Counted from the stretch's first letter, positions 55,644 through 63,910 are shown. The stretch is 64,000 bases of DNA from Desulfuromonadaceae bacterium (GCA_028687585.1 JAQTZV010000007.1:62001-126000); one strand, 5' to 3'. Made by a program: numbers and translations. Notes: generated by a model not told the origin, from the letters alone.

Positions 55644-56527
55644 AGTAATTTTTTTTCCTTTAATAACGGCGTCGGGTTGACGATCATCGCATCCAGCCCG
55701 AGTTTTTTTGATCCAAGCCCAACGGAGAGACCTACCAGCTGCGTCAAGTAGAAGACCGGCAGGTTATAGTCGGTCTGGTAAACTTTTTCGATTTCCTTCT
55801 GACGTATATCAAGGTTGCCATGGCACAAAGGGCAGCCGACCATGATGCAGTCGGCGCCGGCCGCTTTGGCGGAGTCGAGGATTTCATGAGTCAACTGGAG
55901 AACAACTCCGGGGCGTGACAGGGTGAAGTTTGCGCCGCAGCATTCCAGACGATGCGTCCAGGGTACGGTTTCAGCGCCGACCGCCTCGATGACCCGTTCC
56001 ATGATGGTAGGCGCTTCGACACAATCCAGATCGGGGACATCGGTGGGGCGGGTCAGCAGGCAGCCGTAGTAACAGGCAACTTTGAGGCCGGTCAGCGGTT
56101 TGTTGACAGCGGCGGCCAAACGTTCCAGTCCCAGGTCTTTGGCGAGTATTTCCAGCAGGTGCTTGACCTTGCCGTCCAGTTTCAGGGGGGCATCGAGAGC
56201 TTTTTCAACCTGTTTGCGCTTGACGTCACTTTCGCCAAGGACATGCTGCGTGGTTTTAAGCCGTGAAAAGCAGGCGGCACAGGCCACCGCCACGTCTCCT
56301 TCGATCTTGTCGGCCAGTTCCAGATTTTTGGCACAGAGCGACAGGGAGAGAAGTTCGTCAACGTTATGGGCCGGGGTGGCGCCGCAGCAAAACCAGTCCG
56401 GGATTTCAGTCAGTCCGATCGCCAGTTTTTTAAACAGTTCACGGGTAGACAGGTCATATTCACCGGCAGAGGCGTGCAGTGAACAGCCGGGGTAGTAGGA
56501 GTATTCCATGATGTTCGGCCGGGTCAC
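55640..56527 (-). CDS. hdrB: Heterodisulfide reductase subunit B-like protein
   Basis: This 295-residue cytosolic subunit has two CCG domains (WFCCGATPAHN and LECCGANFTLSRPG) that in HdrB bind the non-cubane 4Fe-4S clusters reducing a disulfide. It opens with MEYSYYPGCSLHASAGEYD. The GTG at 56527 overlaps the hdrC stop (GTGA) with GGGGAA upstream; the ATG at 56509 is the alternative. The physiological disulfide in bacteria is not known (DsrC or another thiol partner). Confidence 0.92.
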   Translation of the reverse strand: MTRPNIMEYSYYPGCSLHASAGEYDLSTRELFKKLAIGLTEIPDWFCCGATPAHNVDELLSLSLCAKNLELADKIEGDVAVACAACFSRLKTTQHVLGESDVKRKQVEKALDAPLKLDGKVKHLLEILAKDLGLERLAAAVNKPLTGLKVACYYGCLLTRPTDVPDLDCVEAPTIMERVIEAVGAETVPWTHRLECCGANFTLSRPGVVLQLTHEILDSAKAAGADCIMVGCPLCHGNLDIRQKEIEKVYQTDYNLPVFYLTQLVGLSVGLGSKKLGLDAMIVNPTPLLKEKKLL

Positions 56528-57120
56528 AGGGCTTCCCCTTTTTTGCGCATTTCTTCTATCCGCGAGAAGATCTTTTCGATTTCGGATAAATTTTTGTTTT
56601 TTCTGTGGAACATTTTCAGTTTACCTTTGGCGAGCAGTTTGGGGCCGAGCATCAGGTCTTTTAAAAACTGGCCTGATTTGACATTAAATACGGCAGCAAG
56701 GCGCATTTCGTACTGACGGCCGTAGGTGCGGATGTTCTGCAAGAAGAGCTTGTTGGCCAGTTGCACATAGCTTTCCTTGGAGGCGCCTTCGGCGTCCCAG
56801 GAGAGTTTGCGCAGAGCATCCATGATGGAAGCCAGATGCACTTTGTTGGGGCAGCGGGTAGAACAGGTTTCACACGAAGCACAGTACCAGATGGAGCGAC
56901 CGGCCAGGATTCGCTGCCATTGGCCAAGCTGTAAGAGGCGCACAACACGGTTGGGCGGATGCTCCATGAAGGTAGCCATGGGACAGCCTGCGGAGCATTT
57001 GCCGCACTGGAAACAACGACGCACAGAGGTGCCGGACAACGCTTCAACTTTGCGCACAAAGTCGACGTCCATCGTCTCCTGCGAGATAATCATTTTTTTC
57101 TTTTTCACGCGGGTATCCAT
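56524..57120 (-). CDS. hdrC: Heterodisulfide reductase subunit C-like protein
   Basis: This 198-residue iron-sulfur subunit links HdrA and HdrB. Two 4Fe-4S sets are visible: C36-x2-C39-x2-C42-x3-C46 (CFQCGKCSAGCP) and CASCETCSTRCP. It is the first gene of the operon. No clear ribosome site precedes the ATG at 57120; the ATG ten codons in (57093) is an alternative with a purine-rich lead. Confidence 0.9.
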   Translation of the reverse strand: MDTRVKKKKMIISQETMDVDFVRKVEALSGTSVRRCFQCGKCSAGCPMATFMEHPPNRVVRLLQLGQWQRILAGRSIWYCASCETCSTRCPNKVHLASIMDALRKLSWDAEGASKESYVQLANKLFLQNIRTYGRQYEMRLAAVFNVKSGQFLKDLMLGPKLLAKGKLKMFHRKNKNLSEIEKIFSRIEEMRKKGEAL

Positions 57121-57690
57121 TTAGTTATAATAAAAATATAATCAGCAGTAGCTGGTCAAGTTTGCGTTTCGGTGAAGCGGTATAACACAATTAAAGCTTG
57201 AAATACAGACATTATTTACTCAAACAATGTACTAATATCTGTTGGTTGAGTCGTAACATATTTATTTAGTACAAATAAAATAAATGTCGGTGATAAACGT
57301 CTAAACCAGTTCTTGTGCCCGGAATGAGATGGTCAATATTTTCTTTGCCAATAACATTTTCGGACTCTATATTTCAGGGCGTCGTTTCGGTCCGTTAGAT
57401 AGCAAACGTCGAGCCAATTTTATAACAACCTGATATGTTGGAACTTTTATGAAAGAATAGTCTTGCTGATGCCAGCTGTGCAGCTCGCAGTGAGGTAAAT
57501 GTCTACGAAGTTGGCGTGCTGTGTGGAGAATATCGACAACAGTGCTGTCGGCGGAAAAAGTAGGCACTTATCCTGAGCGTTTATATTTTCCATAGGTAAA
57601 TAATATGGTAGTAAGATGCCTGGTTACAGAACTCAAACAGGCCGTTGAAAACAAATAGCGCCGTAACTGTGCCGGTGGAGCAACTATACT
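57121..57690. other. 570-base gap between divergent hdrC and trsS
   Basis: AT-rich and without a convincing gene. Promoters for both flanking genes should lie here, but I could not settle on boxes. A 66-codon minus-strand frame at 57367-57567 (contains VVDILHTARQLRRHLPHCEL) has no ribosome site I can defend and may be a gene remnant. Confidence 0.5.
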
Positions 57691-59127
57691 ATGGATGATA
57701 AAGTGGAAATGATGTACTCGAATGAAACCGAAAGCCTCTGCCCTGTTTGTCTCAGGAGAATCAAAGCGACACGGAAGCTCCGTGGCGATGAGGTCTTTCT
57801 GGTAAAGGAGTGCGGCGACCATGGTTCCTTCAGTACCGTAATATGGCGCGGCGAACCGGCCATGTCCGAATGGCGAAGAGCGAAGGTCCCAGTTCATCCG
57901 CCTGTCTGCTATGGGGCTGTTGAAAAAGGGTGTCCTTTTGATTGTGGTCTCTGCGGCGCTCACGAGCAGGTTCCCTGTTCGGTCTTACTTGAGGTGACCG
58001 ACCGCTGCAATCTCAACTGCGCCGTCTGTTTCGCCGATTCCGGCGGAGTGGAAACAGAGGACCCGACTCTGGAGAAGATCTCGTGGCTGCTGGAACGTGC
58101 CATGGCTGCAGCCGGTTCCTGCAATCTCCAATTGTCCGGGGGGGAGCCTACTCTGCGTGACGACCTGCCTGAGATCGTTGCAGCTGCACGACGGATCGGT
58201 TTTTCCTTCATCCAGATCAATACGAACGGTCTGCGTCTTGCCGCAGATAAAAGCTACGCAGAACGGCTCCGGGCGGCAGGTCTCTCGTCGGTCTTCCTCC
58301 AGTTCGACGGGGTCAATGATGAAATTTACCACTCATTGCGGGGAAGAGCGCTTCTTGACCTGAAACTCCGGGCCATCAAAAATTCCGGAGAGGCAGGTCT
58401 CGGCGTTATCCTCGTTCCTACCCTCGTAAAAGGGGTAAATACCGACTCCATAGGAGCCATAGTCCGGCAGGCACTGCAGCTGGTTCCGGTCGTACGTGGC
58501 ATCCATTTCCAGCCGGTCAGCTATTTCGGCCGCTACCCGGAGCAGAGTGGCAACGAAGACCGTTTTACCCTTCCGGAGCTGATGCGGTGTCTCGAGGAAC
58601 AGACGGAAGGCCTTGTCAGGGTGAGGGATTTTTCCCCTCCCGGTGGCGAACATGCCCACTGTTCATTCCACGCCACATACATTTACTCGTCCGAAGGGGG
58701 ACTCAGGCCGCTAGGAGTGACCAACAGGGATAGCTGCTGCTCGGCGGACAGCGGCGGCTCGGGTGGGATCAGGAGAACCGTGGAGACCGTATCGCACCGG
58801 TGGAAACTGCCGTCTGCTGCGCCCTTGCAGAACGGTTCCCCGCTTGCAGGGGAGACCGCCTGTTGCAGCGGGAACAGCGTGGAGGCGACTCGAGTCGAAG
58901 GAGTGCTTGACCTGGATCTGTTTCTGCAGGAGGTTGCCACCCGAAGTTTCACCATATCTGCAATGGCTTTCCAGGATGCGGAAAATCTTGATCTGGAGCG
59001 TCTCAGAGGTTGCTGCATATCGGTTGTATCCGCTGATGGTGCCCTGGTCCCGTTCTGTGCCTACAATCTTACCAGTAGAGGAGGAAGGGGCCTCTACCGT
59101 CGTCAAAACGGAACGGAGCTGAAATGA
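57691..59127 (+). CDS. trsS: Radical SAM protein TrsS
   Basis: This is a 478-residue cytosolic enzyme. A Cys-rich N-terminal zinc-ribbon-like part (CPVCLRRIKATRK; CGDHG; GCPFDCGLCGAHEQ) precedes the radical SAM motif C106-x3-C110-x2-C113 (TDRCNLNCAVCF) and the SAM-binding GGEPT motif (LSGGEPTLRDDL). This build matches the family known to me as TrsS, which can be a selenoprotein in other species; here I see an uninterrupted Cys version. It usually occurs with methyltransferase TrsM and DVU_1557-type redox proteins, both present here. The reaction is unknown. Confidence 0.8.
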   Translation: MDDKVEMMYSNETESLCPVCLRRIKATRKLRGDEVFLVKECGDHGSFSTVIWRGEPAMSEWRRAKVPVHPPVCYGAVEKGCPFDCGLCGAHEQVPCSVLLEVTDRCNLNCAVCFADSGGVETEDPTLEKISWLLERAMAAAGSCNLQLSGGEPTLRDDLPEIVAAARRIGFSFIQINTNGLRLAADKSYAERLRAAGLSSVFLQFDGVNDEIYHSLRGRALLDLKLRAIKNSGEAGLGVILVPTLVKGVNTDSIGAIVRQALQLVPVVRGIHFQPVSYFGRYPEQSGNEDRFTLPELMRCLEEQTEGLVRVRDFSPPGGEHAHCSFHATYIYSSEGGLRPLGVTNRDSCCSADSGGSGGIRRTVETVSHRWKLPSAAPLQNGSPLAGETACCSGNSVEATRVEGVLDLDLFLQEVATRSFTISAMAFQDAENLDLERLRGCCISVVSADGALVPFCAYNLTSRGGRGLYRRQNGTELK

Positions 59128-59142
59128 TCGATTTCACGTCGT
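59126..59142. repeat. 17-base repeat, copy 1
   Basis: GATCGATTTCACGTCGT begins inside the trsS stop codon. Copy 2 at 61356-61372 differs at one base and lies between the DVU_1557-like gene and the bamB-like gene. Confidence 0.6.
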
Positions 59143-59293
59143 TGCACCATGCCCACGGAGGTTGCGTTATTCGGAGGGGTGAAGGAGTCGGAAAGTGGTC
59201 GTGAAGGCCCAGATACTGCATTGAGGATTTTTGGATGTGCTTCGTCATCGCCGATAATCTGCCGGAGACCAATGTCGTTCAAAACGCCATGTG

Positions 59294-59321
59294 TAAAAAA
59301 ACGGGCAGGCGTAACCCGTTG
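59294..59321 (-). terminator. Intrinsic terminator after trsM
   Basis: On the minus strand AACGGG pairs with CCCGTT around TTACGCCTG and is followed by a T run. It lies 23 bases past the trsM stop. Confidence 0.7.
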
Positions 59322-59343
59322 GGCCTGGAGAGGGTGGGGGGAG

Positions 59344-59970
59344 TTAACCTTTGCGTGCCACCAGCAGATAATAGCCCGGTTTTCCTACGGGACCTGCTGG
59401 CGAGCAGCAGATCCCCTCAAGGGAGACGTTGGCTAGGATCAGGCGTGCTGCCAGTTCGCGCAGCAGGCGTGTGTGGTCTTCCCGGAGAAGCACGGTAAAG
59501 CCGTTTTCAGAGAGCCATGCTTCCGGTTGCCACGTTTCATGGTCTCTGTCGTACATGTCGCTCAGTATCAGGTAACCGCCGCTGCAGAGCAGTCGCCGGA
59601 ATTCCGTTAACGCCTTGAGCGGCTCCTTCAACAGGGATAGTACACATTCACAGACGATGCCGTCGTGGCTCTCATCCGGGTATGGCAGCGCCTCGGCAGA
59701 GCCCTCGGACAACGGCAAATCAGGGTTTCTTCGTGCTCCTTCGGCGATGAGCGCCGGGGAGAGATCAATGCCTCTGGCGTCAAATGCGTAGTGACTGCGC
59801 AGATGTTCGACGCTGGCACCGGCGCCGCATCCCACATCCAGCAGCCGCGCTCCGGCATCAAAAGAGCAGAACTCCAGTGCCCGGTCAGTCAGCGCCAACC
59901 CACCCGGCCGAATAGTCGTGCCGGTAACGTCCCGTAACGGGCCGGTTTCGTACGTTGATTGTGTCGTAAT
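59344..59970 (-). CDS. trsM: Methyltransferase TrsM (DVU_1556 type), non-standard start
   Basis: This class I SAM-dependent methyltransferase has the SAM motif ARLLDVGCGAGASVEHL, an acidic loop (GIDLSPALI) and a post-I region (SGGYLILSDMYDRD). The first ATG/GTG/TTG-type start in frame is a TTG at 59898, but the frame continues upstream with the family-like sequence YETGPLRDVTGTTIRPGG. The only start with a proper site is an ATT at 59970, five bases after AGGAGG. An ATG at 59975 abuts that site and is out of frame. I give the ATT start, for about 208 residues. Substrate unknown. Confidence 0.7.
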   Translation of the reverse strand: MTTQSTYETGPLRDVTGTTIRPGGLALTDRALEFCSFDAGARLLDVGCGAGASVEHLRSHYAFDARGIDLSPALIAEGARRNPDLPLSEGSAEALPYPDESHDGIVCECVLSLLKEPLKALTEFRRLLCSGGYLILSDMYDRDHETWQPEAWLSENGFTVLLREDHTRLLRELAARLILANVSLEGICCSPAGPVGKPGYYLLVARKG

Positions 59971-60400
59971 AACATCCTCCTCTATCCCTTTATGCCACAG
60001 TGGGTACCCTTAGCAAAGGGGAAAGCGTTTTACCCTGAAAAACTCAGCAGTGTCCGGTTACGTTAATGGTGCGCCGTGCGAGTAATTGCCACCGGCACGG
60101 ACTTCACTTTTCCTCCTCTGTCGCGTATAAAACCATTGATAGATGCAATTTGTCTCCGGCATTTCAGCTTTGCATGAAATCTGTCATCCGGTGGAAGTTA
60201 CTGCGCTGATCCATGCCCGGCTGATCAACATCCATCCTTTGTTGACGGCAAAGGCCGCTCAGCCCGTCTGCATGGCGCTACACCGGTATTTGTCTGCCTT
60301 GGAATGTAATATGATGCCGGAAGAACAGTTGTACACCTAACATTTTCATTGACAAATAAACCGGTATTAAGGTACTTATTTGCCAGTATAAAAAACAAAT
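59971..60400. other. Gap between trsM start and the riboswitches
   Basis: It holds the trsM ribosome site (59976-59981) and presumably divergent promoters. One 65-codon plus-strand frame (60143-60340, contains LHEICHPVEVTALIHARL) has no visible ribosome site; I cannot say whether it is real. Confidence 0.4.
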
Positions 60401-60514
60401 AAACACTCTCCGAGCCAAATTGCCTAAAAGGGTCACCTCATGGCGTTCGGCCTATGGGTTTTGCTGGAAACAGCACTGCCTCCCTTTTGCAAAGGAGACC
60501 CAACGGCACGGATT
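60401..60514 (+). ncRNA. Moco/Tuco riboswitch aptamer 1
   Basis: The conserved blocks of the molybdenum-cofactor RNA motif occur in order: CACTCTCCGAGCC, GTTCGGCCTATGGG, GCTGGAAACAGC, CCTCCCTTTTGCAAAGGAGAC and CGGCACGGA. It senses molybdenum or tungsten cofactor. A terminator follows 10 bases later, so cofactor probably controls transcription of the downstream redox-enzyme genes. Confidence 0.9.
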
Positions 60515-60524
60515 GTATCTATGA

Positions 60525-60571
60525 CGTCAAGGGGGCCTTTCCATTCAGGGAGGGGTCCCCTTGCTTTTTTT
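60525..60571 (+). terminator. Expression-platform terminator 1
   Basis: CAAGGGGGCC pairs with GGTCCCCTTG and is followed by seven T; it is coupled to aptamer 1. Confidence 0.85.
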
Positions 60572-60610
60572 GGGGGAAGTGCCGCAGGCACGTATCGAAT
60601 AAAACCGAAT

Positions 60611-60724
60611 AAACACTCTCCGAGCCGAATTACCTAACAGGATTTCCTTATGGTGTTCGGCCTATGGGTTACGCTGGAAACGGCGTCGCCTCCCTTTTGC
60701 AAAGGAGACCGAAACGGCACGGAT
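60611..60724 (+). ncRNA. Moco/Tuco riboswitch aptamer 2
   Basis: Second copy exactly 210 bases after the first, with the same blocks (CACTCTCCGAGCC, GTTCGGCCTATGGG, GCTGGAAACGGC, CCTCCCTTTTGCAAAGGAGAC, CGGCACGGA) and differences in the linkers. The aptamer is complete. Confidence 0.9.
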
Positions 60725-60734
60725 TTTATCCGAT

Positions 60735-60780
60735 GACGTCAAGGGGCCTTTCCATCCAGGGAGGGCCCCTTGACTTTTTT
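60735..60780 (+). terminator. Expression-platform terminator 2
   Basis: TCAAGGGGCC pairs perfectly with GGCCCCTTGA, followed by six T, 75 bases before the DVU_1557-like start codon. Confidence 0.85.
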
Positions 60781-60854
60781 GGCTGAGCCTAAAAGTCAGC
60801 CTTGCAAACGAACTGCCGGATAACCATGAAATGTTGGTATGGATTGAGGGAATA

Positions 60855-61340
60855 ATGGACTCATATGAGCAGATGCATCTGTACATCTCCGGGGACGTCG
60901 AACGTCTTATGGAGGAGCGCATGATCCCGAGGGAGACTGTGCTGAAGGCAATCCACGAGGCCGAGAGTACCGGACAGAAGTTCAGCAAACGTTCCACTGC
61001 CCGTTCTCTGGCCTTCCATAGGCCAAAAACGGTCACCTACTGGGTGGAATACAGCCGGATCGGTGAGGAGTATCAGGTCCATAGCGCCTATTCCCACAGG
61101 ATGGGTATGAAGAGCGGGGGAGGATTGACGACGGATAATACCGCGTCTGTCTATGAAAGTGGCTGGATCTGCAATTTGTGCAAGGCGCAACTTGAAGTTC
61201 AGACGGTCAGACTTCAGTATATGCAGTGCATCTTCCCCCACAATCTTCCTGTGTGCCCCCACTGCAGTGTCATACTGATTGCGGAAGAGCTGGCGACAGG
61301 AAAGATGGCCGAGGCTGAGCAGGCTCTTGAAGACAAGTAG
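60855..61340 (+). CDS. DVU_1557-like redox protein
   Basis: This 161-residue cytosolic protein has an N-terminal helical part with a DUF4258-like look (KAIHEAESTGQKFSKRSTARSLAFHRPKTVTYWVEY) and a C-terminal metal or redox part with two CXXC pairs (WICNLCKAQLEVQTV; PVCPHCSVILI). It matches the DVU_1557 family that accompanies TrsS and TrsM. It is the first gene after the tandem riboswitches. I chose the ATG at 60855 (GAGGGA close upstream) over 60831. The function is unknown. Confidence 0.7.
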   Translation: MDSYEQMHLYISGDVERLMEERMIPRETVLKAIHEAESTGQKFSKRSTARSLAFHRPKTVTYWVEYSRIGEEYQVHSAYSHRMGMKSGGGLTTDNTASVYESGWICNLCKAQLEVQTVRLQYMQCIFPHNLPVCPHCSVILIAEELATGKMAEAEQALEDK

Positions 61341-61355
61341 CGTCATACCTGAATC

Positions 61356-61372
61356 GATCGACTTCACGTCGT
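61356..61372. repeat. 17-base repeat, copy 2
   Basis: GATCGACTTCACGTCGT, 50 bases before the bamB-like start. See copy 1 at 59126. Confidence 0.6.
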
Positions 61373-61422
61373 CACCCAATGTTACTGATACAACAGCAAA
61401 CTAGCTGATTAAAGGGGATACT

Positions 61423-63393
61423 ATGAGATATGCAGAGACTGGATACAATTTGGAAATCGACTTGGCGACAGGGAATATTGAACGGGTTGAAACGGACCCG
61501 AAACTAATGGCACTTCACCTGGGGGGACTGGGTACCAGCGTCAAACTGCATTGGGATAGAGTTCCTCCCGAAGTTAAGGCATTTGATCCTGAAAACCTGC
61601 TGGTGTTCAGTACCGGCCTTTTAAACGCCACGCCCGCTTTCAGCGCCAACCGTTCCGTTGTAACTTTCATATCACCACAATCGGACACATTGGCATATCC
61701 GATGATGGGGGGCTTTTTTGCGGCGGAGTTAAAGTATGCCGGCTATGACAAGGTAGTTTTTCGCAACAAATCCCCTGGTTGGATATATTTGTACATAAAC
61801 AATGACAAGGTTGAAATACGTGATGCTTCCCATCTGCAGGGCAAGGGCGCTGTTGAAACACAGGAGCTTATACGAAAAGAGCTGAATCAGTCGAAGCTCC
61901 AGATCGCTGCAATTGGCCTGGCAGGGGAAAATCGGGTCTTTACGGCTTCCATCGAGCAGTCCCGCTCAAGCGCCAGTCGCCTCGGCGGCGGCGCTGTGAT
62001 GGGAGACAAGAAAATAAAGGCGATAGCCGTTCGCGGCACAAAAGATGTCTACCTTGCCCGCCCGGAAGATTTTATGGAACAATTGAAGGGTGTTACGGAA
62101 TATATTCAACACAGGTGGGCCAACCCTATTCAGGACGTAATGACGATTTTGTCAGGAATCGGCTCACCACAGGAGATGAAGCATACCGATGAAAAGTGGC
62201 ATACCGAAAATTTCGTCTGGGGCAATGCCCGCACTCGAAGAAGGGATTTCTGGACCGATGAAATTGATGAATCCTGGTCAAAGTCCCAACATGCCGCAGT
62301 GAAGCGGCTGATAAGCTGTTTTAACTGTCCTACCCATTGCGGAGCATTGATTTCTCACAAGAATACCCCGCGGTACATGGCGAAATGCTTCGGAAAGCTT
62401 ACCTATGCCATGGCAGCCTATGTGGACGACCTGGACTTCTCCTGGAAAATTCTGCAACGCGCCACTGAGTATGGGGTCGATTCCTTCTCTACTCCGCAGA
62501 TTCTGGCCTTCGCCGTTGAGCTCTACGAAGCCGGCATTCTTACCGATAAAGACTTCGCCGGATGTCCTTCCGATAAGGAGGGTCGCTTCTTGTGGCTGCT
62601 CGACAGGGTTGTGCGGCGGGAAGGAATCGGCGACATTCTGGCTGACGGTGTCTATTTTGCGGCTCGGAAGATCGGGAACGGTGCGGAAGCATTTGACCAT
62701 AATACGATCAAGAAACATGAGCAGCTTCCGGTAAAGCTTGGCACACTGGACCCGCTCTATTTCCTGATGTATTCCACCAATGAGAAGATAAGTATTACCC
62801 AAATGGAAGGCCAATGGCCCCAGTCGGCATTTCCCACGATGGAACAGAGAGAAAACTTTGTCAGGGATTGGCCCCAGCTTCCCGATGACAAGTTCAAGAA
62901 ATACGTGCTGGACTGGGATATCAGAGGTGAAAAAGCGATACCGTATTACCCGACACCTGACATAGCGTCTGAAATTGTGGATTGGATGGAGACGATGCAT
63001 AACATCGATGATGCCTGCGGTATGTGCTGCGGTATGTCGTCGTTCTGCTTCAAGCCCCCCTATCATATACACAACTACCCAAAAATTATCTCGGCAGCGA
63101 CCGGAATGGATCTGGATGAAGAGGGACTGAAGAAAATTGCCAACAGGAGCCGGAATCTGCACAGGGCATACAATAACAGAAAAGGAATTAGAAGGGTCGA
63201 TGAGAAGCCGCCCGCAGATCATTGGAAAAAGAGGTTTCCTGAACTCGAAGAAGAGCTGCTGTCTACATATTATGCATTCAAGGGATGGAATCACGACGGC
63301 ATTCCAACGAGGGAAAAGCTGGAAGAGCTGGACTTGGGCTACGTTGCCGACGACCTGGAAAAGAGAGGTATACTACACAATGGCCACAATTAA
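61423..63393 (+). CDS. BamB-like tungsten enzyme (aldehyde:ferredoxin oxidoreductase family)
   Basis: This 656-residue cytosolic protein of the AOR family carries a bis-pterin tungsten site and one 4Fe-4S cluster. Length and sequence follow BamB, the active-site subunit of class II benzoyl-CoA reductase: MRYAETGYNLEIDL start, MMGGFFAAELKYAGYDK, SPQEMKHTDEKWHTENF. Counting from the start, E251, H260 and C322, reported active-site positions in BamB, are all present, while position 255 is Thr (His in BamB as I recall it), with a His at 254. Cluster ligands are C299, C302, C306 and one of C532/C535/C536. A paralogue acting on another aromatic or alicyclic CoA ester is possible. AAAGGGG precedes the ATG. 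Confidence 0.88.
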   Translation: MRYAETGYNLEIDLATGNIERVETDPKLMALHLGGLGTSVKLHWDRVPPEVKAFDPENLLVFSTGLLNATPAFSANRSVVTFISPQSDTLAYPMMGGFFAAELKYAGYDKVVFRNKSPGWIYLYINNDKVEIRDASHLQGKGAVETQELIRKELNQSKLQIAAIGLAGENRVFTASIEQSRSSASRLGGGAVMGDKKIKAIAVRGTKDVYLARPEDFMEQLKGVTEYIQHRWANPIQDVMTILSGIGSPQEMKHTDEKWHTENFVWGNARTRRRDFWTDEIDESWSKSQHAAVKRLISCFNCPTHCGALISHKNTPRYMAKCFGKLTYAMAAYVDDLDFSWKILQRATEYGVDSFSTPQILAFAVELYEAGILTDKDFAGCPSDKEGRFLWLLDRVVRREGIGDILADGVYFAARKIGNGAEAFDHNTIKKHEQLPVKLGTLDPLYFLMYSTNEKISITQMEGQWPQSAFPTMEQRENFVRDWPQLPDDKFKKYVLDWDIRGEKAIPYYPTPDIASEIVDWMETMHNIDDACGMCCGMSSFCFKPPYHIHNYPKIISAATGMDLDEEGLKKIANRSRNLHRAYNNRKGIRRVDEKPPADHWKKRFPELEEELLSTYYAFKGWNHDGIPTREKLEELDLGYVADDLEKRGILHNGHN

Positions 63394-63910
63394 GAAGAAG
63401 ATCAAAGTAATCAAGGTTGATGCAGATAAATGCAATGGCTGCCGGACCTGTGAGGTGATGTGCTCCGCTTTTCATGCCGTCCCGAAATACAGCAGCAACA
63501 ATCCGGCACGATCCCGTATCCAGATTATTACTGACCGGTTGGAGGATATCTGGCTTCCGGTATTTGCGGGGGAGTACACCGCATCGGAATGTTCCGGTAG
63601 AAACAGGTATGTGATGAACGGAAAGGAGTACGCTGAGTGCAATTCCTGCCGGGCGTCCTGCCCAGCCCGGGACTTGTTCAAAGAGCCGGACTCCGGCCTT
63701 CCGCTTAAATGTGATATGTGTGATGGCGAAGAAGAGCCGATATGCGTCAAGTGGTGCCTGGTTGGTGCCATCACCTACGAAGAGCGGGAAGAGGAGCGGC
63801 AAGATGAACCGAGGCTGGGAGAGATGGAGATCGGCTTGCAGGCTTTGGCTGACCGGCATGGCATGAAGAAGGTTTTGGAGACTGTTGCGCGAATGTCTAA
63901 GAAGGGCTAA
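63380..63910 (+). CDS. BamC-like polyferredoxin
   Basis: This 176-residue cytosolic electron-transfer subunit has cysteine sets CNGCRTCEVMC, CNSCRASCP and CDMCDGEEEPICVKWC, predicting three 4Fe-4S clusters. It resembles BamC, which connects BamB to its electron supply. I chose the ATG at 63380 (MATIKKKIKVIKVDADKC); it overlaps the bamB-like gene by 14 bases. The longer frame upstream merely runs through that gene. Confidence 0.85.
   Translation: MATIKKKIKVIKVDADKCNGCRTCEVMCSAFHAVPKYSSNNPARSRIQIITDRLEDIWLPVFAGEYTASECSGRNRYVMNGKEYAECNSCRASCPARDLFKEPDSGLPLKCDMCDGEEEPICVKWCLVGAITYEEREEERQDEPRLGEMEIGLQALADRHGMKKVLETVARMSKKG

Noticed and set aside
59149..59436. 95-codon plus-strand frame between trsS and trsM
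   Set aside because: It overlaps the trsM end and terminator, is rich in Trp/Cys/Arg, and shows no family features.
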